A stretch of 64,000 nt of DNA. It comes from Phocoena phocoena (lineage: Eukaryota > Chordata > Mammalia > Artiodactyla > Phocoenidae). Position numbers and translations under genes: made by a program. Positions within the stretch are counted from its first letter, which is position 1; every line of letters starts with the position of its first letter. Positions 48,226-61,999 of the stretch are shown here, piece after piece. A model generated the notes under the pieces. That model saw only the letters and a program-made list of their open reading frames with translations, made no database searches and had not been told where the DNA came from. Location of the stretch: NCBI RefSeq assembly GCF_963924675.1, contig NC_089226.1, forward strand, positions 56,519,690-56,583,689, given 5' to 3'.

Positions 48226-48970
48226 AAAAAGTAAATCAGCAAATTGAATCCAACAATATACAAAAAATAATTCATCACAACCAAGCAGGAGGCAAAGATG
48301 ATTTAACATCAGAAAATGTATTACTAGTTATTAACACAGGAAAGAAGAATATAGTGTTATCTCAATAAACATAATAAGCATTTTATAAAATCCAAAATAT
48401 ACACATTTATGATTTTAAAAAAAGCAACTCTTAGTGAACTGGGAATAGAAAGAAACTTCCTTTTGCTAATAAATAATATCTATCCAAACTTGCAATAAAC
48501 TTAATACTTAATGGTGAAAAGAAGCATTCTCTTTAAAGTCAGGAATAAGACAAGGATATCCACTATTGCTGCTCCTCTTCCATAATAAAACAAAGGACAA
48601 GAAAAAGTAATAAACGTTGTAAAAATAGGAAGAAACAACACCATCATTCACTAAAAAAATATGATCGTACCCACAGAAAAATCCGAGAGAATCTAAGATA
48701 AACCATTGTAATTAACGTTAGCAAGGCTGCTGGATACATTCTCAAAATACAAAAATCAGTAGTAGTCCTGTATACTAGCCACAAAAAAGTTGGATGATGT
48801 AATAAAAAAATTTATAACAGCAACCAAAATGGTAAGCTACCTAGGACTAAGTATCTAATAAAAGATGTGTAAGATCTTTATGAAGAAAAATTTAAAACTT
48901 CACTGAGGTATGTTTAAAAAACAGAAAGCATATAAAGAGATACCATGTTCACAGTTAGAAAGACTCCATA

Positions 48971-49845
48971 TCATACAGCTGTCAAATCACTCAGATACAG
49001 TTCATAAGTCCAGAAAAGCCAAAAGAGTTTTGAAGAAGGATCGTAAGTAGGAGCCTCACCTGACCAGATATCAAGAAAATTGGGGAAATCTTCCTTTTCC
49101 CTTGCTATGAAGGAACATGATTTAAGAGTAACGCTCCTGGCCTCTCTCCATCCTCCCACTCGCTCTTAGAGGAGGAGGGCCTTTTCTAATCAGTGAATTT
49201 AGAGGGAAAAATAAAACCTGGGTATTCTTGGCTTAGCCCCATCTGGGTTCTTGGAGGAGTCGCCTGACAACCCTCTATAGTATAGTTAAGGGCCTGCCTC
49301 TGCGGGGAAAGCCTGAGGTTCTCCAGTTCACATCGTGATTGCAAAAGTAAGTTCAATTTTGAGTGATGTCTTTGCAAGCCCTTTTATTATAGATCTAAAG
49401 CCACTTGGAAAATGCAGCTTTATCAGTAATAAAACTGACATTTTGATTCCTATTAGTCTGTCTCTTGTATCTCCTCTCTCAAGTGGTTCCAAATGTCAGA
49501 GGGAAGAGAGATGCTCAAACCTCAATAAGACTTATAGAAATTACACCTTATATTAATTAAAAATGTGGTACTAGCCTATAGATAGACAATAAAACGATGA
49601 AGCAGAATAGGGAGCCTGGAAACAGATCTGTGTGTAAGTGAACTTGATGCATGAAAGAGACGGCATTATCAACAGTGGACAAAAGATTGAGTCTTCAATA
49701 AATGACACTGGGACAATTTGCTGTCTGTACTGAACAAGATTCATTTTAGTTGATTAATCAGGTGGTGCTGTGAGTTGCCTCTTTTTTTGATCATTTTAAG
49801 TTATTTACCATGTGTGTTATAAAACCTTTCATGAATTATATACCT
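48971..49845. other. Intronic sequence, nothing recognised
   Basis: No exon or clear repeat seen. Ordinary intronic composition. Confidence 0.5.
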
Positions 49846-49849
49846 TGTT

Positions 49850-49970
49850 TCCAACTAGATGACAAATCCCTTGAAGGTAGGGCTTGAGCCTTATACTTCT
49901 TGTTACCTCCAGAGTACCTATCACGGAACTTTACACTGACAATGTTAAATGCATGCCTGCTAGCTCACTT
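49850..49970 (+). mobile_element. L2 3' end fragment (ancient)
   Basis: 'caactagatgacaaatccct', 'tgaaggtagggcttgagcct' and 'tacctccagagtacctatca' follow the L2 tail ('ctagaatgtaagctcc...cagggac...cccagcgcctag'). Confidence 0.6.
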
Positions 49971-50289
49971 TTTAAATTATTATTATCATCATTACTATTA
50001 TTGTTTTACATTAAAACTCAGTTCCTAGACCTCATTCCTCAGGGCATACAGGTCCATATCAACACGAATTTTTAATAATTATTTTGATATTCTGAGTAGA
50101 ATTTTTTAAACAATTGTGTATTTGCTTAACAGAAGTCCTATCTAAAGTCAGACATCCAGAATTTGCATTTTGAAGATCATAAGACAAAAACAGAAAACGT
50201 CAAAGGTAAATTCATAGATGTCACTTTCTTGTTATCCTCAAGGCCTATCTTGATGGCACAGAAGAAATTGAAACTATTCTTGTACTTTC

Positions 50290-50420
50290 CTCCCCACAAA
50301 TTATTTTTCCACCTACCATCTCACTTCATCCTCACCACAAACCAGTGAGATGAGCAGAGCAGGGATTATAGATGAGGAAATACGTTTCAGAGAGGCAGGA
50401 GTTTAAATTCACACAGCAAA
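50290..50420 (-). mobile_element. MIR fragment, reverse (ancient)
   Basis: 'catctcacttcatcctcacc', 'acaaaccagtgagatgagca', 'gattatagatgaggaaatac' and 'cagagaggcaggagtttaaa' follow the reverse MIR order. Confidence 0.7.
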
Positions 50421-51505
<1,085 letters not shown>

Positions 51506-51834
51506 TCACTAAACAAGTCCCTCTCCCCCCCCCACCCCATTTTAAACGCTGAAAGAGGAAATGTGAGTGTATGATCCCAACATCATCAACCGCACTTTTT
51601 GGATGGTGTTTAAAGGTAGCCTCCTCATTTCCTGCTCCCTTGCCCTCTAACGTTGGAGAAGACTAAGAACCACCAACTGTGGAATCAGGATTATTTCCAA
51701 GACCCCTGTAGAGTTTGCTAACATCAACTCCAGGGACATATACCATAAAACCAGTATTTCATTTTAGGTACTGAAGGTTGGTATTACACACTCTGAGCAC
51801 ACTCAGCCCTTTTTACACTGACCCTTTTCCCTTT

Positions 51835-51935
51835 GTAGAATCAAGAACAAGGGTCATGTCGTATCCATCTCTGATCCCCAAGTGTCTGACACAGTGCTAG
51901 CGCTCAGTCAATGCTTATTAAACAAACAGCAAGTC
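51835..51935 (+). mobile_element. L2 3' end fragment (ancient)
   Basis: 'aacaagggtcatgtcgtatc', 'catctctgatccccaagtgt', 'ctgacacagtgctagcgctc' and 'agtcaatgcttattaaacaa' give a clear L2 tail. Confidence 0.8.
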
Positions 51936-52689
51936 ACTTTTGACAGAGGCTGTGCTTTATGTTATTTCTCTTGTGCCTCTAGCTTTCCTCTTTCTCTAGG
52001 ACCAGAGTAGAGAGCTATAGAGCTAGTATGAGGAAACTATGGCCTGTGGGTAAGATCTGCTCTTAGCTTTACTTATTTCTGCTAGAGGCTGATTTTCTAA
52101 AATTATGTGTCCTTCTATGTGCCTTGGGTAACCTACTAAATGGTTTTAATGTCTGTTCCCGTCTCCTCTCATTTTGTCTCTGAAGACCGTTTGCTTCCTT
52201 CACTAAACATAATAGAGACCCGAGGTAAGTATATGTGCATATTCATACACACGCTCACACACACAGCATCAAATACACAGTAAGTGTACAACACAGCCCT
52301 GTAGAAATGTATTTTTCAAATGACATAATATATATGAAGAAAGGACTCTGTAAACTGCATACTGATGTACAGATATGAAGGGTCATCTGTATTGAAGTTT
52401 TACTTTTCTAGCACCTAATTTAAAAGTGGCTAAGTTAAACTTTTAAATATTTTCCTCTTTTTAAAAAATTAAACCACTATCAACAGAAAAAGTAAGTTTT
52501 CTTTTGTTTGTATCTAGTACTCTATTGACTTTTCACTTAAGTGTGAGTGACATTTAACAGAGAAAGAGTTCACTCTCACTACACTGAACTTTAAAAAGAA
52601 ACCCCCAAATCTAATCAGGTCTCTTGAATGGTCTGAATACACACATAAAATAAGGAGGCAGAAACAGAGAATGTTAAAGCTAAAAGGTA

Positions 52690-52860
52690 TCTTGAATATT
52701 ATTTAAGCTAATCCTTTTCTTGTGCAGATGGGAAAACTGAAGCCGAGAAAAAGAGCAAGGAAATTCTCCAAAGCCACATGTTTCAATGGCAAAGACATTA
52801 TTAGTCAGAGTCTCTTTTTCACAACCATGCCACTACACCAGCTACCCGAAAGTCTAAGAG
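52690..52860 (-). mobile_element. MIR fragment, reverse (ancient)
   Basis: 'cttttcttgtgcagatggga', 'aaactgaagccgagaaaaag' and 'caaagccacatgtttcaatg' follow the reverse MIR core. Confidence 0.6.
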
Positions 52861-53439
52861 GAAAATTGGTTGAAAAAAACCAAAACGCCACAATCTTGAG
52901 AAGACAAAGGGAAAACATTCTTTTCCTTTTCCAAAGCTAGCTTGGTGACCTAAATCACCTCCTGAGATTTGCTGACCTTGAATTATGAGATATCCTCCAT
53001 ATTAAATGACATCATTTCTTATATTAATATAAAAACATTTTTTCCACACATTGATAAAATGGCTGACATCCCAATATGACATTCCTGAATTCATTGTTTC
53101 AATAAAAAAGTGAAATTGTTTACACATGGCATGAAAATTTCACCTGTGATTCATACTGAAAAATATTAAATATCAAAAAAAATAAAATGACCCCATACTA
53201 AAATAACACTAAGCTATGTGTCCCTGAGCCAGTATGTGGTCAATTGCCTGCCCCAGGCTCCATAATCGAAGGTGGGTGTTGAATTCTTTTCAGAGACCAC
53301 AGTGAAAATTTCTCTCCAAGTCTAATTTCAACTAAAAAAGGAAACTGTGGGAATTTCAAGCCTCCACCCAAGTCTTAACTCTTCATTTGTTGTATAGCAT
53401 TATTATCTTTATCATAGACTCTTGGGATATCTAGCTTAA

Positions 53440-53605
53440 AGAGATCATGGAGATTATCTTTTCCAACCTCCATCCTTTCATAAATGAAGAAACTAAACTC
53501 AGTAAGACAAGTGTCCTGCCCAAGGTCTCAAAGCTGATAAGGGCCAAAGCCAAGGCTAGAACCTCTCAATAACAACTCTGAATTCTTTCTATCATGTAGC
53601 CCTCT
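53440..53605 (-). mobile_element. MIR fragment, reverse (ancient)
   Basis: 'ctttcataaatgaagaaact', 'gtcctgcccaaggtctcaaa', 'gctgataagggccaaagcca' and 'aggctagaacctctcaataa' follow the reverse MIR. Confidence 0.7.
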
Positions 53606-54417
53606 TAACTTTCAACATACAGAACTAAAATAGAAATTCATACATAATAAGAATATATTAAAATTTTAAAATAAAGTACACGTACTGTTTTAAGTCTAAC
53701 CTACTGAAAGGCTTACAATGAAAAAGCAGCAGTTCTTTGCTCTTCAGTAGCAACCACTTTTAGTTGTTTCTTCTTTACCTTCATATTTCTAAATAATACA
53801 CATATTAATATTTCTTACTCTTTCCCCCTCGTTTAGACATCATCTACTATGTTCGTGCTATGTAAAATGAGAATTTAGCTCTTTTCTTAGCACATTTTAT
53901 CTCCTTATCCCCATACATTACCACTGACTTCTTATTAAATATGAGGATTTAACTCTCCACTCTCCCAAATATACTTCTCATCCTCTCAAGCTATTCAATT
54001 ATTTTTGAATATAACATTTTTTGTTAAATCAATATTTAGTGTTTGCCTTATACCTACAATAATACTGTTCACTGCTAAGCCATATAATGTACTATTCCTT
54101 TTTTGACCTTTTGTTTGTTTTTCCTGAAGTGGTAATTGCCATTTTCCCCACTTGTTGAGTACCTACCTTGTGGATAGTACTACTTGTTGAGTATCCACGT
54201 ACCTATCACTAGATTTTCCCCCAATTAGGACAAAACCTTAAATCCTTCCCAATCTGATTAAAGACACCATATAATCTATCAAGCCCATTTCCCCCCCTTG
54301 GAGATTGTTTCCTGAAGCACCCTTCTCTCTGCTCCAATCTGAACAGGCTGCTCTCTAGGCTGGTTCCATTGTTACCTTCCTAGAACTTTCTTTCACCATA
54401 ATCCTGGAAATTCTGTT

Positions 54418-54590
54418 TACAGTCATCCCCCTGTATCCCCAGGGGATCAGCTCCAGGAGCCCCTGCAGACACCAAACTCTGTGGATGTTTAAGTCCCTCA
54501 TATAAAATGGTGTTGAATGTACAATGAACATAGTCAACCCTCCACATCCAGGGTTTTGCATCAGTGGATACAGAGGGCCAGCGGTACTTC
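54418..54590. mobile_element. Non-autonomous Tigger-like DNA transposon
   Basis: The left end cagtcatccccctgtatccc and the right end 'gtggatacagagggccagcg' are imperfect inverted repeats, next to TA at the left. The interior 'ctctgtggatgtttaagtcc' and 'ctcatataaaatggtgttga' matches a remembered TcMar-Tigger MER family ('gtatccgcgg...ttaagtcccttatataaaatgg'). It is internally deleted. Confidence 0.65.
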
Positions 54591-55039
54591 TGTGCTGAGG
54601 CTCTTGTTTCCTAGATCTCATCACTTCTTTCTTGATTTACTGCCTCATTTTGGTGGAGCATATTCTATAACAGCTTTCTGGGAAAGGGCCACATGACAGG
54701 TATCTTTTTTAACACCTTGAATATTTAAAAATACCTTTATTCCATTCTCACACTTGAATGATAGTTTCCTTGCATATAAAATTCAAGACAAATGATTTTT
54801 CCTTTGGAATTTCTGAAGTATTGTTTCACTGTCATTTAACTTTGCATATAGCAACTGAGAAACCAGATAACATTCTGATTCCTGATTCTTTGTGTGTGAG
54901 CTGATTCCTGTCTCTGGAAGCTTTTAGGATTTTATTCTTTAACCTCAGTATTCAGAAATTTCACAGTGAAAAGCTTCTGTTTGGGTCTTTTTTTCTTCAC
55001 TGTTTTGATCTCACTTCAGTGAGTCCTTTGTTCTTGTTT

Positions 55040-55432
55040 TATTTCCTTCCAGTTTTATTGAGATATAACTGACATACGGCGCTGTATAAGTTAAAGGTGT
55101 ACTGCATAATGATTTGACTTACATACATCATGAAATGATTACCACAGTAAGTTTAGAGAACATCCATCGTGTCATATAGACACAAAATTAAAGAAAAAAA
55201 AATATTTTTTCCTTGTGATGGGGACTCTTAAAATTTACTTTCTTAACTTTCATATATAACACACAACAGTGTTAATTATATTAATCATGGTATATGTTAC
55301 ATCCCTAGTGCTTACTTATCTTATAACTGGAAGTTTGTACCTTTTGACTACCTTCACCCAATTCCCACCCTCCCATCTCACCCCTACCTCTAGTAACCAG
55401 AAATCTGATCTCTCTTTCTATGAGTTTATGTT
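55040..55432 (-). mobile_element. Old L1 3' end, first of two head-to-tail
   Basis: Antisense L1M-type 3' UTR: 'tattgagatataactgacat', 'taagttaaaggtgtactgca', 'atgattaccacagtaagttt', 'ggaagtttgtaccttttgac'. It ends where another L1 3' end begins (about 55,433). Confidence 0.75.
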
Positions 55433-56620
55433 TGAAGTATAACTGACCTACAACACTATGTTAGTTCCTGGTGCAAAACACAGTGATTCGATTATTTCTA
55501 TACATTACAAAGTGATCACCACAATGTCTGGTTACCATCTGTCACCATACAAAGATATTACACTATCACTAACTATATTCCCCACACTGTACATGTCATC
55601 CTTGTGGCTCATCTGTTTTGCAACTGAAAGTTTGTATCTCTTAATTACCCTCACCTACTTCACTCCTTCCCCCACATACTGGCCTTCCTCTGGCAACCAC
55701 CTGTTTGTTCTTTGTAGCTCTGACTCTATTTCTGTTTTGTTATGTTTGTCCATTTGTTTTTTTTTTTCAGATTCCACATATAAGTGAAATCATATAGTAT
55801 TTGTCTTTCGCTGTCTGACTTACTTCACTTAGCGTAATACCCTCTAGGTCTATCCATGTTATTGCAAATGGCAAGATTTTGTTCTCTTTTATGGCTAATA
55901 TTCCAGTGTATGTGTGTGTGCACGTGCATGCACGTGTATACCCCACATCGTCTTTATCCATTCATCTATTGATGGGCACTTAGGTTGCTTCCATATCTTG
56001 GCTATTGTGAATAATGCAGCAATGAACATAGGGGTGCATACATCTTTTCAAATTAGTGTTTTTGTTTTCTTTGGAAAAATACCAGACTTGGAATTGCTGG
56101 ATTGTGTGGTAGTTCTATTTTTCATTTTTTGAAGAGCCTCCATACTGTTTTCCATAGTGGTTGCACCAACAGTGCACAAGGGTTCCCTTTCTCCACATCC
56201 TTGTCAACACTTGTTATTTCTTGTCTTTTTAATAATAGCCATTCTGACAGATGTGAGATGATATCTCATTGTGGTTTGGATTTGCATTTCCCTGGTGGTT
56301 AGTGATGTTGAGCATCTTTTCATGTGTCTATGGGCCATCTCTGTGTCTTCTTTGGGAAAATGTCTATTCAGGTCCTCTGTCCATTTTTTAATCCGGTTGG
56401 TTGTTTTTTTGATTTTGAGTTGTCTGAGTTATTTGTATATTTTGGATACTAACTCCTTATCAGATATATCACTTGCAAATATCTTCTCCCATTCAGTAGG
56501 CAGCCTTTTCATTTTGTTGATAGTTTCCTTTGTTGTGCAAAATATTTTTAGTCTGATGTAGTCCCATTTGTTTATTTTGCCTTTTGTGTACCTTGCTAGT
56601 GAGTCCATTCAGTATAAAAC
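55433..56620 (-). mobile_element. Old L1 3' end with ORF2 C-terminus, second of two
   Basis: A second antisense 3' UTR ('gaagtataactgacctacaa', 'tgaaagtttgtatctcttaa') continues into ORF2 C-terminal sequence ('cttggctattgtgaataatg', 'gtggttagtgatgttgagca', 'ttgctagtgagtcca' end). The reading frames are destroyed. Confidence 0.8.
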
Positions 56621-57584
56621 TCTTATCCTCTAATTCCGATTATTTTCTATTATTATTATTGTTGTTTTCGTCTCCTCCATTTTCTGTTACTTTTGGGTTT
56701 CTTTCTTTCTTTTTCTGTTTGTTTCAGACTTTAAAAAAAATAGAGGCTTTCTTTAATGTGCAGTAATCTTTGGTTGTCAATTCTTCTTTATGAATGAGAC
56801 TTTAAAAAGCTGATCAGACAGTCTGTGTATTGACAGTGCTTGCTGACTGGGGACTTCACTGTAGAATGAGTGGGTGAGCCCTTTCTGTGGGGGACATGCC
56901 AATCCAGCAGCTATCATTGCTCGGACTGTTTTTTTCCAGACAGTATCCTCCAACCTTCTGCCTAGGGGTATAATCTGGATCCCATTTTGGGAGTTAAGCA
57001 GGAAAAAGCAGTTGGGGAATTCAGTGTTGGTATGTAGGACTTTCACTGAATCCCCTTGTTTTTAGTAAGGCGTCTTACTTCTTGCCCCAGTATACCAGGC
57101 AGTTCAGAGTCCAAAGCTTCTTGGGTTTGATTTTCTTCAGAAAGTAAACCTCCAGTCTCCCACTGGGGTGTGTGCTGGGGTAGTTGCTTGGCTATGCAGA
57201 GTGGTGAGTGAACTGGGAGTCTTAATTCTCTTTCTATTGACTTTCAACTAATCCTCCTGTTCTTAGACTTATTCCTTACCCTACACTCTATGAGGTACTT
57301 GATAACTCCAAATCCTAAGATCTTCTGGAGTTCTATGGCTAGAACTACATTGCTTCTTGAAGGCTTTAGGTTTTAGTTTTTTCCATTCTGCCAACTCAGT
57401 TTATCCCTCATTTATTTGCTTGTGATCTTCTAAAATGTTGTCGACTCTATTACCTGCTCTTGTCTCTTCTGTTCTTTTCATCCTTGTGTGTTTACAATTT
57501 TAAACTATTTTATCTTTATTAGTAGCATTTCACTAGGGAGCTGACATAAATGAGTATATTCAATTTGCTTATCATGAAGTCCCC

Positions 57585-57592
<8 letters not shown>
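56621..57592. other. Intronic sequence, nothing recognised
   Basis: No exon, RNA gene or clear repeat seen. Confidence 0.5.

Positions 57593-57656
<64 letters not shown>
57593..57656. repeat. (TA)n microsatellite
   Basis: About 30 TA units, preceded by 'ctatatatacatatata'. Likely unstable in length and able to form cruciform structures. Confidence 0.97.
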
Positions 57657-57661
<5 letters not shown>

Positions 57662-58099
57662 GCTTTCCAGTATTGGCTAACAATGGTTTATTCAGAACTC
57701 ACCACTCCGGCAGACAGCTCTCTTTCCTGTCTCCCAGTCTCCCTCTAGGCATCCTACATCTGGTCATATTCTTTTTTTTTCGAATTTTATTTTATTTTTT
57801 TATATAGCAGGTTCTTATTAGTCATCTGTTTTATACACATCAGTGTATACATGTCAATCCCAATCTCCCAGTTCAGCACACACCCACCGCCACCCCGCAC
57901 CGCTTTCCCCCCTTGGTGTCCATACGTTTGTTCTCTACTTCTGTGTCTCAATTTCTGCCCTGCAAACTGGTTCATCTATACCATTTTCCTCGGTTCCACA
58001 TATATGCGTTAATATATGATATTTGTTTTTCTCTCTCTGACTTACTTCACTCTGTATGACAGTCTCTAGACCATCCACGTCTCTACAAATGACCTAATT

Positions 58100-61000
58100 T
58101 GTTCCTATTCATGGCTGAGTAATATTCCATTGTATATATGTACCACTTCTTCTTTATCCATTTGTCTGTCGATGGGCATTTAAGTTGCTTCCATGACCTG
58201 GCTATTGTAAATAGCGCTGCAATGAACATTGGGGTGCATGTGTCTTTTTGAATTATGGTTTTCCCTGGGCATATGCCCAATAGTGGGATTGCTGGATCGT
58301 ATGGTAGTTCTATTTTTAGTTTTCTTTTTTTTTTTTTTTCCCCAGAACGCGGACCTCTCACTGTTGTGGCCTCTCCCGTTGCGGAGCACAGGCTCCGGAT
58401 GCGCAGGCTCAGCGGCCATGGCTCACGGGCCTAGCCACTCAACGGCATGTGGGATCTTCCCGGACCGGGGCACGAACCCGTGTCCCCTGCATTGGCAGGC
58501 AGACTCTCAACCACTGCACCACCAGGGAAGCCCTATTTTTAGTTTTTTGAGGAACCTCCATACTGTCCTCCATAGTGGCTGTATCAATTTACATTCCCAC
58601 CAACAGTGCAAGAGGGTTCCCTTTTCTCCACACCCTCTCCAGCATTTGTTGTTTGTAGATTTTCTGAAGATGCCCATTCTAACTGGTGTGAGGTGATACC
58701 TCATAGTAGCTTTGATTTGCATTTCTTTAATAATTAGTGATGTTGAGCAGCTTTTCACCTGCTTCTTGGCCATCTGTATGTCTTCTTTGGAGAAATGTCT
58801 ATTTAGGTCTTCTGCCCATTTTTGGATCGGGTTGTTTGTTTTTTGAGTATTGAGCTGCATGAGCTGTTTATATATTTTGGAGATTAATCCTTTGTCCGTT
58901 GATTTGTTTGCAAATATTTTCTCCCATTCTGAGGGTTGTCTTTTCATCTTGTTTGTAGTTTCCTTTGCTTTGCAAAAGCGTTAAAATTTCATTAGGTCCC
59001 GTATGTTTATTTTTGTTTTATTTCCATTGCTCTAGGAGGTGGATCAAAAAAGATCTTGCTGTGATTTATGTCAAAGAGTGTTCTTCCTATGTTTTCCTCT
59101 AAGAGTTTTATAGTGTCCGGACTTACATTTAGGTCTCTAATCCATTTTGAGTTTATTTTTGTGTGTGGTGTTAGGGAGTGTTCTAATTTCATTCTTTTAC
59201 ATGTAGCTGTCCAGTTTTCCCAGCACCACTTATTGAAGAGACTGTCTTTTCTCCATTGTATATCCTTGCCTCCTTTGTCATAGATTAGTTGACCATAGCT
59301 GCATGGGTTTATCTCTGGGCTTTCTATCCTGTTCTATTGATGTATATTTCTGTTTTTGTGCCAGTACCATATTGTCTTGATTACTGTATCTTTGTAGTAT
59401 AGTCTGAAGTCAGGGAGTCTGATTCCTCCAGCTCCATTTTTTCCCCTCAAGACTGCTTTGGCTATTCGGGGTCCTTTGTGTCTCCACACAAATTTTAAGA
59501 TTTTTTTGTCCTAGTTCTGTAAAAAAAATGCCATTGGTTAATTTGATAGGGATTGCATTGAATCTGTAGATTGCTTTGGGTAGTGTAGTCATTTTCACAA
59601 TGTTGATTCTTCCAATCCAAGAACATGGTATATCTCTCCATCTGTTGGTTTCATCTTTAATTTCTTTCAACAGTGTCTTATAGTTTTCTGCATACAGGTC
59701 TTTTGTCTCCCTGGGTAGTTTTATTCCTAGGTATTTTATTCTTTTTGTTGCAATGGTAAATGGGAGTGTTTCCTTAATTTCCCTTTCATATTTTTCATCA
59801 TTAGTGTATAGGAATGCAAGAGATTTCTGTGCATTAATTTTGTATCCTGAAACTTTACCAAATTCATTGATTAGCTCTAGTAGTTTCCTGGTGGCATCTT
59901 TAGGATTCTCTATGTATAGTATCATGTCATCTGCAAACATTGACAGTTTTACTTCTTCTTTTCCAATATGTATTCCTTTCATTTCTTTTTCCTCTCTGAT
60001 TGCCGTGGCTAGGACTTCCTAAACTATGTCGAATAATAGTGATGAGAGTGGACATCCTAGTCTTGTTCCTGATCTTAGAGGAAATGCTTTCAGTTTTTCA
60101 CCATTGAGAATGATGTTTGCTGTGGATTTGTCATATATGGCCTTTACTGTGTTGAGGTAAGTTCCCTCTATGTCCACTTTCTGTAGAGTTTTTATCATAA
60201 ATGGGTGTTGAATTTTGTCAAAAGCATTTTCTGCATCTTGAGATGATCATATGGTTCTTATTCTTCAATTTGTTAATATGGTGTATCACATTGATTGATT
60301 TGTGTATACTGAAGAATCCTTGCATCCCTGGGATAAATCCCACTTCATCATGGTGTATGATCCTTTTAATGTGTTGCTGCATTCTGTTTGCTACTATTTT
60401 GTTGAGGATTTTTGCATCTATATTCATCAGTGATATTGGTAAGTTTCTTTTTTTGTAGTATCTTTGTCTGGTTTTGGTATCAGGGTGATGGTGGCCTCAT
60501 AGAATGAGTTTGGGAGTGTTCCTTCCTCTGCAATTTTTTGGAAGAGTTTCAGAAGGATGGGTGTTAGCTCTTCTCTAAATGTTTGATAGAATTCACCTGT
60601 GAAGCCATTTGGTCCTGGACTTTGGTTTGCTGGAAGATTTTTAATCACGGTTTCAATCTCATTCTTTGTGATTGGTCTGTTCATATTTTCTATTTCTTCT
60701 TGGTTCAGTCTTGGAAGGTTATACCTTTCTAAGAATTTGTCCATTTCTTCCAGGTTGTCCATTTTATTGGCATAAAGTTGCTTGTAGTAGTCTCTTATGA
60801 TGCTTTGTATTTCTGCGGTGTCTATTGTAACTTCTCTTTTTTCATTTCTAATTTTATTGAGTCCTCTCCCTCTTTTTCTTGATGAGTCTGGCTAATGGTT
60901 TATCAATTTTGTTTATCTTCTCAAAGAACCAGCTTTTAGTTTTATTGATCTTTCTACTGTTTTCTTTGTTTCTATTTCATTTATTTCTGCTCTGATCTTT

Positions 61001-61995
61001 ATGATTTCTTTCCTTCTGCTCACTTTAGGTTTTGTTTGTTCTTCTTTCTCTAGTTCCTTTAGGTATAAGGTTAGATTATTTGAGATATTTCTTGTTTCTT
61101 GAGGTAGGCTTGTATAGCTATAAACTTCACTCTTAGAACTGCTTTTGCTGCATCCCATAGGTTTTGGATCATCATGTTTTCATTGTCATTTGTCTCTAGG
61201 TAGTTTTTGATTTCCTCTTTGATTTCTTCAGTGATCTCTTGGTTATTTAGTAACGTATTGTTTAGCCTCCATGTGTTTGTGTTTTTTACGTTTTTTCCCC
61301 CTGTAAGTGATTTCTAATCTCAAAGCATTGTGGTCAGAAAAGATGCTTGATATGATTTCAATGTTCTTAAATTTACTGAGGCTTGATTTGTGACTCAAGA
61401 TGTGATCTATCGTAGAGAATGTTCCTTGTGCACTTGAGAAGAAAGTGTACTCTGCTCTTTTTGGATGGAATGTCCTATAAATATAATTAAATCTATCTGG
61501 TCTATTGTGTCATTTAAAGCTTGTGTTTCCTTATTAATTTTCTGTCTGGATGATCTGTGCATTGGTGTAAGTGAGGTGTTAAAGTCCCCCACTATTATCG
61601 TGTTACTGTCAATTTCCTCTTTTATAGCTGTTGCCTAGGTGCTCCTATGTTGGGTGCATATATAATTGTTATATCTTCTTCTTGGATTGATCCCTTGGTC
61701 ATTATGTAGTGTCCTTCCTTGTCTCTTGTAACATTCTTTATTTTAATGTCTATTTTATCTGATATGAGTATTGCTACTCCAGCTTTCTTTTGATTTCCAT
61801 TTGCATGGGGTATCTTTTTCCATCCCCTCACTTTCAGTCTGTATGTGTCCCTAGGTCTGAATTGGGTCTCTTGTAGACAGCATATATTTATGGGTCTTGT
61901 TTTTGTATCCATTCAGCAAGCCTGTATCTTGTGGTTGGAGTATTTAATCCATTCACATTTGAGATAATTATCAATATGTATGTTCCTATTACCAT
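58100..61995 (-). pseudogene. L1 ORF2 (endonuclease-RT) of the 57.8-63.0 kb element, broken
   Basis: The start codon is at 61,995. Endonuclease: 61,622-61,912 (ETQFRPRDTYRLKVRGWKK) and 61,407-61,592 (MGDFNTSLTPMHRSS). RT: 60,427-60,762, 60,218-60,427 ([19 protein letters not shown]) and 59,410-59,982, with the catalytic FADDM box intact (59,925-59,940). C-terminal part: 59,007-59,192 and 58,507-58,947. The pieces are in different frames, with a SINE inside, so no full protein is possible. Confidence 0.88.
58324..58532 (-). mobile_element. CHR-type SINE nested in the L1, with 14-bp target-site duplication
   Basis: Reverse SINE (poly(T) from 58,324 to gaagccc at 58,532), flanked by ctatttttagtttt-type sequence at 58,310-58,323 and 58,533-58,546 (the last base of the left copy differs). 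The L1 ORF2 continues on both sides, so the SINE is younger than the L1. Confidence 0.93.
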
Positions 61996-61999
61996 TTTC

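Larger units (their letters stand above)
47040..48970 (+). mobile_element. Old L1 (forward), RT region, interrupted by younger L1 3' ends
   Basis: Forward L1 sequence with a degraded RT. Near 48,530-48,590 the DNA reads 'taaagtcaggaataagacaa' and 'ggatatccactattgctgct', which is the L1 'SGIRQGYPL' block. Flanks such as 'cacaaccaagcaggaggcaa' fit 'hhNQvGfIP'. It is interrupted at about 47,440-48,225 by two younger L1 3' segments. Confidence 0.7.
51937..54415. other. Intronic sequence between listed repeats
   Basis: Apart from the two MIR fragments listed separately, this part shows no exon and no clear repeat. The 52,980-53,210 and 53,620-54,120 parts are A/T-rich. Confidence 0.45.
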
